From positions 1 to 50,469 of the forward strand of contig NZ_RDQG01000037.1 of assembly GCF_003697815.1 (NCBI RefSeq): a stretch of 50,469 nucleotides of DNA, in the 5' to 3' direction. Positions 42,609 through 49,640 of the stretch are shown here, one piece after another. The position numbers were made by a program, and so were the translations under genes. The notes below the pieces were generated by a model, which did no database searches, was not told where the DNA came from, and worked only from the letters and a program-made list of their open reading frames with translations. The stretch is from Halalkalicoccus subterraneus (GTDB lineage: Archaea; Halobacteriota; Halobacteria; Halobacteriales; Halalkalicoccaceae). Each line of letters opens with the position of its first letter. Within the stretch, counting starts at the first letter, position 1.

Positions 42609-43046
42609 ATGAGCCAGCCAGAATCCGAACGAGGATCTGAACGGAGTAGCGGAGATATGCTGGTCGAGGACTTAGATACTCGGCGAGAGATGCTTGATAT
42701 AGCGACTCAAAAAACCCGGTTCACGCTTCTTCAAGGGATTGTGAGCCACCCAGTAGAGCTCCCATCGCTGCGTGAGCTAGAGCTGCTGAATCCGAGTTTA
42801 GGTAGAACAACGATTCATGAGCATTTAGGGAAACTCATTGATGCCGGAGTGATCGAGCAAGTCGAGAACAAAGAGACAATGAATAATCCGAACGTGCCCT
42901 CGAAGTTCTATGGGTTGACCAAAGAGGGACAGAACGTGTTAGAAGGGACTGGGCTCTTTGACGCTGCTACTACGCTCAAGCATTACTACAACAAGATCCA
43001 GAAGACAGACGAACACAATCGCTACGAATCTGCACCCCGACCTTGA
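42609..43046 (+). CDS. winged-helix regulator between partition and origin
   Basis: The ATG at 42609 (MSQPESERGSERSS) gives 145 residues with a disordered N-terminus. The wHTH is RFTLLQGIVSHPVELPSLRE, LNPSLGRTTIHEHLGKLIDA, with a wing around SKFYGLTKEGQNVLEG. It lies between parA and the iteron region before cdc6, so it may regulate plasmid copy number or the divergent gene at 42462. The role is inferred from position. Confidence 0.68.
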   Translation: MSQPESERGSERSSGDMLVEDLDTRREMLDIATQKTRFTLLQGIVSHPVELPSLRELELLNPSLGRTTIHEHLGKLIDAGVIEQVENKETMNNPNVPSKFYGLTKEGQNVLEGTGLFDAATTLKHYYNKIQKTDEHNRYESAPRP

Positions 43047-43895
43047 TCTCTTTTGGGGGCCTGCAAAGTACGGTCTTAGATAACCATACTTACAGCAGAT
43101 ATGAACACTCGAAAGAGTGGTGTACAGTCGAAGCAGTGGATCTCCAATAGGGATACAGAGGGTCAAATCGGTCGGCCTGAAATTCCATCGTAGGATCCTA
43201 TCTTGTTCACAGGGTGGAGGAGATCAAGGAGTCGTTGTATAGATTTCACGGATTCCATAGGGAGGCTACTAGGACCAGTTGTTCGAGTGTTTCCAGTGTC
43301 CAATTAGTATTTAAATCACTCCCTCTCCAGTTTTCGACTGTCTACTCAGGAGAGAGTGTACTCCCTCAAAACATAACAAGAAGATATAATATAGCGGTAG
43401 TTTTATGTGGTCTCTGCAGCAACCGAACCCGTAGTGGGAACAGAGCGAGGTTGAAGAATGCTATCTTCAACCGAGTCACAGAAAGTTCATCATCTGGCTA
43501 TGGAGGATCGTGTGTGGGAACAGTCGAAGTCTGGAGGGAGAGTGTATCTTAAATAGTTTAAATAGTGCTGGGAACAGATGAGACAGTCGAAGTAGTGGTA
43601 TCATGTAGTTACCTCTTGCCTGAGTAGAGTCCTATCTATTCTGGAGATTGTGCTATAGAGTTAACCAACACCTCTGCCACGACAACCAACTGTTGGTTAA
43701 TTCTTTCTAGCGGATTGATTCGGATCTTCCTCTTTGATAGCGGTTAGTAGGCTACATACCTCAATACAGTCGAAGTAGTGGTGTTCACTGGAACCATCGG
43801 ATAACACTGGAAGTACTGGTCATCACTCGAAACACCCGAGGGTATGGTTTTAAGTATCCTCTCACACAAAGAGGGTAATAACTTACTGCATCATC
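43047..43895. other. replication origin with iterons next to cdc6
   Basis: This 850-bp AT-rich gap carries at least eight copies of a 17-bp iteron with consensus ACAGTCGAAGTAGTGGT. Two are exact (43583-43599, 43766-43782). Close variants lie at 43105-43121, 43124-43140, 43520-43536 and 43804-43820, and inverted ones at about 43282-43299 and 43325-43341. AT-rich stretches (about 43370-43400 and 43548-43566) could be the unwinding element. Arrays of inverted and direct sites beside an orc1/cdc6 gene are the standard haloarchaeal origin layout. Confidence 0.72.
43661..43700. repeat. 10-bp inverted repeat within the origin
   Basis: TTAACCAACA (43661-43670) and TGTTGGTTAA (43691-43700) are perfectly complementary with a 20-bp spacer; part of the arm (ACAACCAAC) recurs in the spacer. 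It lies between iterons and is unlike them, so it may bind a different factor or form a cruciform. Confidence 0.5.
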
Positions 43896-45197
43896 ATGCC
43901 CACGTTCAAACCGGAACGCAGTATTTTCAAAAACCATGATGTCCTCGACGAAGAATGGACACCTAAAGAGATCCAAGGACGTGACGAGGAAATAGACCAA
44001 TACACTCAGTGCCTCCAGCCCGTAATCAACGGATGGCAGCCGAAAAACGTATTCCTCTATGGTAAAACCGGTGTCGGAAAAACAGTCGTCACAGAAAGCC
44101 TTCTTTCTGATCTCGAACGGGACGCACAAGAATGGGACGTCGACCTTACCGTTGTCAAGATTACCTGCTCAAACCAAACGACTAGCTACCAAGTAGCAAT
44201 ACGTCTCCTGAACGAACTATACCTCCAACGGGGTAAAGCAACTATCGCCGAAACAGGATACGCTCAACAGGACGTCTTCAACAAACTCTGGGGGGAACTC
44301 GACGATATTGGGGGAACTATCCTGCTTGTTCTCGACGAGATCGATAACGTCGAAGACCCAGACGATATCCTCTATCAAATCCCTCGAGCACGCAAAAACA
44401 AAAATATAGAGAATGCAAGACTCGGGATTATCGCTATCGCTAATGACTATTCCTTCACAGAGAATCTTTCCCCGAAAGCGAAATCAACACTCCGAGAAAC
44501 AGAATTGCACTTCTCCGCGTACGACTCAAATGAGCTGAAAGCCATTCTCAACCACCGCGCTACAAAAGCCTTCCATGATAGCGCTATTGACGAAGACGTA
44601 ATCCCGTTGTGTGCAGCGATAGCCGCTAATCAAGCCGGCGATGCCCGTATGGCGATGGATCTTCTTCTAGCAGCGGGTGAAGCTGCAGTGAACGATGGTG
44701 CTGATGCCGTAACGACTGACTATATTCGTGATGCTGAAGAGCGGATGGAGAGCGATTGGATTTTAGAAGCACTCAAGGGCGTTTCAACCCAGGAGCACCT
44801 CGCATTAGCGAGCGTCATCTCGAAAGCCTGTGAAGGTGAATCTCCAGTGCGAACCTCTGAACTCTATCAGCGATACGAATCGCTCTGCATCGATATGAAC
44901 CGTGACCCGCTGAGTCAAAAAGCAACACGAGACAATCTGAACGAACTAGCATTCCAAAATGTACTGAACAAGTACGAACAGAACAAGGGTCAGGAAGGAG
45001 GCCGATACTTCGAATTCGAACTGGATACAGATTTAGAAGCAATGCTGGCAGCCGCCGGCGAAGTTGACTCCATCGTCTTTGACGATGCATTCCTGAATAA
45101 GTGGGTCAAACGAGGACTACAAACGCAGAGTATCAATGAAGATCATCTCAAGCTTCTCGACCAAGCTGCAGTTGAAGATTTATCATATTGGTCCTAA
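43896..45197 (+). CDS. Orc1/Cdc6-type replication initiator
   Basis: The 433-residue AAA+ protein has Walker A GKTGVGKT (56-63), Walker B LLVLDEID (143-150), and a sensor-type segment LGIIAIANDYSFTENLSPKA. A C-terminal winged-helix part follows (about 290-400; TQEHLALASVISKACEGESP, SELYQRYESLC). Plasmid-borne Cdc6 proteins recognise iterons next to their own gene. The iteron array directly upstream fits this exactly. A TATA-like TTTTAAGTA lies about 45 bp before the ATG. Confidence 0.95.
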   Translation: MPTFKPERSIFKNHDVLDEEWTPKEIQGRDEEIDQYTQCLQPVINGWQPKNVFLYGKTGVGKTVVTESLLSDLERDAQEWDVDLTVVKITCSNQTTSYQVAIRLLNELYLQRGKATIAETGYAQQDVFNKLWGELDDIGGTILLVLDEIDNVEDPDDILYQIPRARKNKNIENARLGIIAIANDYSFTENLSPKAKSTLRETELHFSAYDSNELKAILNHRATKAFHDSAIDEDVIPLCAAIAANQAGDARMAMDLLLAAGEAAVNDGADAVTTDYIRDAEERMESDWILEALKGVSTQEHLALASVISKACEGESPVRTSELYQRYESLCIDMNRDPLSQKATRDNLNELAFQNVLNKYEQNKGQEGGRYFEFELDTDLEAMLAAAGEVDSIVFDDAFLNKWVKRGLQTQSINEDHLKLLDQAAVEDLSYWS

Positions 45198-45541
45198 TCT
45201 CTCCTATAGATTCACAGATTGTCTGTATCCTCTGCTATTGCTCAATTTGTAATGTCTACAATGTAATTAGGTGCCTATAGTTCACAAATACAGAATTTCT
45301 GGAGAGTCAGCGGCTATTGCGTGCCAAAACAATACAGTACCGCGTTGCTGGAATCCCTCAATTGGTGACAAGTTTTAGAAGTCGTGCTGAATACAGAGCG
45401 CGCCTTTCGCAGGAAGCTAACTCGAGAATGAATCAGACGAGGGTCCTTTGACCCAGATAGCTCCCTGCTCGTGATTCTCTCTGCAGTGACGATCTCTCAG
45501 CCACAATGCTCTATACGAACGGCTGCTGATCTTTCGGTAAT
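45198..45541. other. intergenic after cdc6
   Basis: About 340 bp with no supported gene and no iteron-like motif. Nothing recognised. Confidence 0.4.
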
Positions 45542-45853
45542 ATGAATGATGAGGAGTGGTCACCAGTCCAGTATCGATTTACACAGCTCGTTGACCTTCT
45601 CGCAGCGTTCGAGCAGGCCGGGATTGAACACTTAGAAGTCTCGGACGAGCGCACGATCGTGATCTATAGCCACACTATCTTTGACCTCGAAGTCGACGAC
45701 GGGAGCTTAGCGGAGACTCAACTCATTACCGTCGACGTCTTTGATGTTTCGTCCAAGCACGCTACTACTGATGACCCCGATCCAGTAACGCTCACCGAAC
45801 CAGTGATCGACGAGCTTGTGGCTACTGTGCGTGTCGACTGGGAGCGCCGCTGA
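45542..45853 (+). CDS. hypothetical acidic protein
   Basis: The 103-residue protein is strongly acidic with alternating β and helix patterns (WSPVQYRFTQLVDLLAAFEQ, RTIVIYSHTIFDLEVDDG, PVIDELVATVRVDWERR). Composition supports a real haloarchaeal gene. No domain recognised. It converges with the TRAM gene; a small gap of 70 bp separates the stops. Confidence 0.6.
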   Translation: MNDEEWSPVQYRFTQLVDLLAAFEQAGIEHLEVSDERTIVIYSHTIFDLEVDDGSLAETQLITVDVFDVSSKHATTDDPDPVTLTEPVIDELVATVRVDWERR

Positions 45854-45923
45854 GCGCTCTCCTAGTCGGTCGTGTACTCGTAGACGATTACATCCCAAGC
45901 GAGAGGTACTCGACGATGTGGCG

Positions 45924-46355
45924 CTACTCTCGCCGCTCGATGATGCTCGCAAACGCGACGTTCGACTGGACGGTGTCGATCTCGACCGTGACCTCCTCGT
46001 CACGTTTAGCGTCCTCGACGATCACGACGAATCCCCGTTCGACACGAGTGATTCCATCCCCTTGATCGCCGAGTGTATCGATCGTCACCGTTCGAATCTC
46101 GCCTTCTTCGACCGGCGGTTCCGACTGATCCGGCGTCGACGAAGACGCTGACGCGTTGAAGGATGACGCTGTGTCGCGATCGTCGTCTGTTGCATTCTCG
46201 GTCGCAGCCGGAAGCACGGCGACCTGATAGACTGCTCCTGGATCGACCGCCGCGTGATCGACCAACTCACGGGGAATCTCGATCTGCAGTCGTCCCTCTC
46301 TCTCAGCCGCCCGACATGTGATCAGTGCTTGCAGCCGGTCTGGAATCGAAACCAT
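45924..46355 (-). CDS. TRAM-domain protein
   Basis: The ATG at 46355 (MVSIPDRLQALITCRAAERE) gives 143 residues; an upstream ATG at 46451 would overlap the divergent gene's promoter. After an N-terminal part with an SpoVT/AbrB-like feel (LQIEIPRELVDHAAVDPGAV) and a Ser/Asp-rich linker, the C-terminus is a TRAM domain (EGEIRTVTIDTLGDQGDGIT, RVERGFVVIVEDA, EVTVEIDTV). TRAM domains bind RNA; archaeal TRAM proteins act as RNA chaperones. Combining it with an N-terminal extension is less usual. Confidence 0.78.
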   Translation of the reverse strand: MVSIPDRLQALITCRAAEREGRLQIEIPRELVDHAAVDPGAVYQVAVLPAATENATDDDRDTASSFNASASSSTPDQSEPPVEEGEIRTVTIDTLGDQGDGITRVERGFVVIVEDAKRDEEVTVEIDTVQSNVAFASIIERRE

Positions 46356-46467
46356 TGATAGTTGACCTCTGTAGGCGACGACACGTAATTCCACGGAACT
46401 TATTTCGGCAACTGTGTCTGCTACAGCGCGTTCTTTGCTGTATGTCTCCATTATCTCGCTCTCTACA

Positions 46468-46824
46468 ATGTCGACTAATCAGTCTGCAGATACTTCTCTC
46501 ACTGAGCAACTTCAGGCGCTTCGCGATGATGCTCCTCAGCGCTATGGCCTACTTGAACGCTATGTAGAAGTCTTTAGACACACGCTCAAACAATCGACCC
46601 GAAACTACATCTCGGCAAAGCAGTTGTATTCGACGTGGGAGGATCCGCCGTTCCCGCCACAGACTCTGGGCCAACTCCTGAGTACGATTGCCGATCTCGG
46701 AATTCTACGGGTCCACATGCATCGGAGCAATCGGAATCGATACGACCTCACCGCGTACGATCAGACGCGGGTAGACCAGCTTGCAGTGATCGTCACTAAC
46801 GAGACGGAGTCTGCGACCCGGTAG
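46468..46824 (+). CDS. winged-helix-like hypothetical protein
   Basis: The ATG at 46468 (MSTNQSADTSLTEQLQALRD) gives 118 residues. The region NYISAKQLYSTWEDPPFPPQ, LLSTIADLGILRVHMHRSNR with RYDLTAYDQTRV has the helix-helix-wing arrangement of small haloarchaeal regulators. It is divergent from the TRAM gene with a 112-bp gap. Function unknown. Confidence 0.6.
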   Translation: MSTNQSADTSLTEQLQALRDDAPQRYGLLERYVEVFRHTLKQSTRNYISAKQLYSTWEDPPFPPQTLGQLLSTIADLGILRVHMHRSNRNRYDLTAYDQTRVDQLAVIVTNETESATR

Positions 46825-46860
46825 CGCCACTCGGCGTCACTCGAACTGAGAGCCCCCTCA

Positions 46861-47190
46861 TTAGGCTGCTTTTAGCGTATCACGGAGGTACTGTTGTTCC
46901 CACTCCCGACGTGCGTCGAGCTCTCGCTGGCCACGCGCCGTGAGTGTGTAGAGATTTGTCCGCCGGTCCATCTGTGACTTCTCGACGAATCCTTTGTTGA
47001 CGAGCGTATCGAGGTTGGGGTACAGCCGGCCGTGATGAATCTCTTTGTCGTAGTATCCTTCGAGTTCGTCTTTGAGTCCGAGGCCGTGTGGATCGTCTAA
47101 TCCTTTGATGACGTAGAGTAAATCCCGCTGGAAGCCGGTGAGATCGTACATATCTATAGATTGTCTACCAGCCTTGTCAACGTATTGCAT
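46861..47190 (-). CDS. PadR-family regulator, copy 1
   Basis: The ATG at 47190 (MQYVDKAGRQSIDMYDLTG) gives 109 residues; a start at 47151 (MYDLTGFQRDLL) is also possible. It has the PadR core: FQRDLLYVIKGLDDPHGLGL, EGYYDKEIHHGRLYPNLDTL, then the wing VEKSQMDRRTNLYTLTARGQ. PadR proteins sense small molecules or redox state. It is a paralogue of the gene at 47310, on the same strand, an apparent tandem duplication. Confidence 0.8.
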   Translation of the reverse strand: MQYVDKAGRQSIDMYDLTGFQRDLLYVIKGLDDPHGLGLKDELEGYYDKEIHHGRLYPNLDTLVNKGFVEKSQMDRRTNLYTLTARGQRELDARREWEQQYLRDTLKAA

Positions 47191-47309
47191 GATATACACT
47201 CCGAGCGTGTCTGATTTAACACTCAGATCGACGCACGCCGACGAAAATAGTGACTCCACTCCGCCGTCCGAACAGCGGTGCTGCCCTCTCTAATTGATAC
47301 GGACGCAGA

Positions 47310-47663
47310 CTACTCAACGAGCGCTTCGATATCGCTGGCCCGGTCGTCGTCAGTGATGAGCTTTGAGACACGCCAGTTGAGTTCGCCGAGCAGGAGGTCA
47401 TACCCCTCATCGGTGAGTTCGTACTGGTTCGTGCGTTTATCGAGTTCGCTTTTCGCGACGAACCCTCGCTTGACGAGGTCATCGAGGTTGGGGTAGAGTC
47501 GCCCGTGATTGACCTCTGTCCCGTAGTAATCCTCGAGTTCGCGTTTGATCGCGAGTCCGTACTGGGGTTCCTCAGCAAGGACGGTGAGGATGTTCTGCTG
47601 GAAGGCGGTCAACTTGGATGCGGTACGCTCCTCTCTGGCTGCTGTCGATTGTGCCTCAGACAT
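47310..47663 (-). CDS. PadR-family regulator, copy 2
   Basis: The ATG at 47663 (MSEAQSTAAREERTASKLTA) gives 117 residues. The core reads FQQNILTVLAEEPQYGLAIK, EDYYGTEVNHGRLYPNLDDL, then FVAKSELDKRTNQYELTDEG. It resembles the haloarchaeal oxidant-response regulator RosR in general layout, though orthology cannot be shown here. It lies upstream of copy 1 with about 120 bp between them. Confidence 0.82.
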   Translation of the reverse strand: MSEAQSTAAREERTASKLTAFQQNILTVLAEEPQYGLAIKRELEDYYGTEVNHGRLYPNLDDLVKRGFVAKSELDKRTNQYELTDEGYDLLLGELNWRVSKLITDDDRASDIEALVE

Positions 47664-47849
47664 CTTTTCGAGGAAGAGTGTCATCTATAATAACTGCTTG
47701 GGAATCGTTCGGGTTTCGGATAGAGCGATCACTGATGAAATGCGCTCATAACTGATGAGGTGCCAGTTTTGAGTGGGGTACGCGAATTCCGGCAGCCAGT
47801 AGTCTAGTTGTATTCACACGGGCGGCTCGCAAGCGTCTCATCGATTCAT

Positions 47850-48236
47850 CTACACCCTCTCTGCGGGGTCTGGTGAGTGCGATTCGATGGATGGCATCGG
47901 TTCGATTGGTGGACGAAGATCCCACGGGTACATCTCGAACGAGAGGTCCTGAGTCTCGAGCGCGACCTTATAGAGGACCTCACAGCCACATATACACCGT
48001 CTGGGGTCATTGTCGAGGACGATCGCAGGCCCGATACGGGGGTGAATTTGCCTTCAGCACATCGTTTCAGCCAGTTCCTGATCGTTAAGGTCCCAGTAGT
48101 GCGCAATGTCTCCGAGAAGCGCATCGATCGTATCACAGTCGTAGCACCGGCAATTCTCGTGTGTTGCGTCATTGAGTGCGTGGACGATCAGTAGCCAGTC
48201 TTCGAACAGCCATTCGTCGGGAGTTCCAGCGGGCAT
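47850..48236 (-). pseudogene. Cys-rich protein gene split by an in-frame TGA
   Basis: The first 60 codons encode MPAGTPDEWLFEDWLLIVHA, ENCRCYDCDTIDALLGDIAH and WDLNDQELAETMC, then TGA (48054-48056). The same frame continues for 67 codons with coherent sequence (RQIHPRIGPAIVLDNDPRRC, CGCEVLYKVALETQDLSFEM, YPWDLRPPIEPMPSIE) and ends at TAG (47850-47852). CxxC-type pairs occur in both halves (CRCYDC and CICGC) and could form one zinc site, implying the halves belong together. A TGG to TGA change is the simplest cause. Selenocysteine is formally possible but unlikely in haloarchaea. Confidence 0.6.
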
Positions 48237-48629
48237 ACGTCTGGGTGGGCCTGTCTTCTGGTATAACGCTTGGAGGGTCTGGGTTGGTAGTCGAACGTGA
48301 GCAGTAATCGAGTGGAAGTACGCGTGGAAATCGGACCTTGGGGTAAAGGGCCGACAGCAATCTCTGTCGACGGCAGGTACTCCGTCGACAGACGTGATAC
48401 GGAGTGGCGCGGTTTAACTCCAGTGTTTTATTTCAGTTGTGCCTTGTGCAACCGTAGTCTGCTAGATGATTGTTGCACAAGGTAAGAGCTTCTCTGTAGT
48501 GAGTGCTACTGGCTTGATTACGGATACTACCCCTCTCAGATAGAGCTGCGATTTCTTTGCTTTGAGCCTTCTGTCGAATAGACTCTCTGAGTAACGCGAT
48601 AGTAGAAATACAGATAGACGGTGTCTTCG
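48237..48629. other. intergenic with one repeat
   Basis: About 390 bp without a gene, holding the inverted repeat at 48442-48482. The last 80 bp before 48630 look like 3' flanking sequence of the membrane protein gene. Confidence 0.4.
48442..48482. repeat. perfect inverted repeat CCTTGTGCAAC
   Basis: CCTTGTGCAAC (48442-48452) and GTTGCACAAGG (48472-48482) are perfectly complementary over 11 bp with a 19-bp spacer. It is the best-preserved copy of a family also seen at 1662-1707 and 16798-16846. It lies about 150 bp after the stop of the minus-strand membrane protein gene. Confidence 0.55.
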
Positions 48630-49418
48630 TTAGTAGAACGATTCGCTGACTGATGCAACGCCATATTCAGCTGTTGTTGACTGTTCGGCAACGACCTCAC
48701 CATCTTGGAGAATTTGGATTGTGAGTTCATCACTTGAGTCGTCCTGCTTTTGGGCATTTGCTGATATGACCATTGGATCTCCGTCAATCTCGATTTCCTC
48801 AGTGCCACTGCCATCAACGGACCGCGACGATCCCTCGCTCCCGACCGCACCAGACCACTCACCGTCGTAATCCACACGGATACTAAACGATCCGTCTGTG
48901 CTCTCTGCTTGGTCCGACTCTTGGGTTGCCTCCTGTTGTTCGTCTTCTTGGTTTGTTTCTGAGTTATCCGTTTCTTGGCTCGTATCCTGTTCTTCAGCTT
49001 CTTCAGCGCTATCCGTCTCTTGACTAGTATCCTGCTCGTTGGCTTCTTCTTCAGCATTTTCTTCAGCCTCTTCCTCGAGTTCCTCGTCATCAGCAGGCCC
49101 GTCTGGTTCAGGGGCCGAATTGCCGGCCGTTGCCGAATCAGTACCAGTAGTAGTATCGTCAGCTGGCAATACAGCACCAATGATGCCTAACGCGACAAAG
49201 GCTATGACGAAAATCGCGATTGCGGAGACTACGCCGCCGCCGTTTGAAATGCCAGGAATGCCAGAGAGTTCATCAGCGATTCCATTTCGATTCGTGAAAA
49301 CGACATAAGCCAGCACGAACGGGATCAGATAAATGAAAAAGAGGTATAGAAGACCCACAATAATATTCCGTATCGTACTTCCTGGCTTCATTCCTGGAAC
49401 GTATTCTGTAAACGCCAC
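48630..49418 (-). CDS. membrane protein with acidic repeat linker and MmpS-like domain
   Basis: The 262-residue protein has two N-terminal helices (about 19-42 and 64-85). A long acidic linker (about 88-172) follows in which EQDTSQETDSAEEA and EQDTSQETDNSE are near-identical repeats. The C-terminal β domain (about 173-262; FSIRVDYDGEWSGAVGSEG, EEIEIDGDPMVISANAQKQD, LTIQILQDGEVVAEQSTTAE) resembles MmpS-type domains found in archaeal secreted proteins. The domain probably faces outside on a flexible charged stalk. Function unknown. Confidence 0.72.
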   Translation of the reverse strand: MAFTEYVPGMKPGSTIRNIIVGLLYLFFIYLIPFVLAYVVFTNRNGIADELSGIPGISNGGGVVSAIAIFVIAFVALGIIGAVLPADDTTTGTDSATAGNSAPEPDGPADDEELEEEAEENAEEEANEQDTSQETDSAEEAEEQDTSQETDNSETNQEDEQQEATQESDQAESTDGSFSIRVDYDGEWSGAVGSEGSSRSVDGSGTEEIEIDGDPMVISANAQKQDDSSDELTIQILQDGEVVAEQSTTAEYGVASVSESFY

Positions 49419-49640
49419 AGATATTCAAAACGACTGTTACAGTTAAGGGTTGATATATGAGTAATTCTGTACTAATGTAAACTCTACAAATGATTTTGAG
49501 AGTTTATGTTCCAAGTGTGAAGCGTATTCTCTTTTGCATTCGCTGAGGAACAGCGACTCACCTTCCGTTGAATCAGAGCCAGTACTGTAACCTTGGAGGA
49601 ATCGTCGGATCTTTTCATCGCTGTCTCTAACGCTTCGATC

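Noticed and set aside
43105-43838. CRISPR array
   Set aside because: Repeats are irregularly spaced, occur in both orientations and vary in sequence next to cdc6, which fits origin iterons, not a CRISPR.
48054-48056. Selenocysteine codon
   Set aside because: Haloarchaea are not known to use selenocysteine, and no obvious SECIS-like structure was recognised; a TGG to TGA mutation is simpler.
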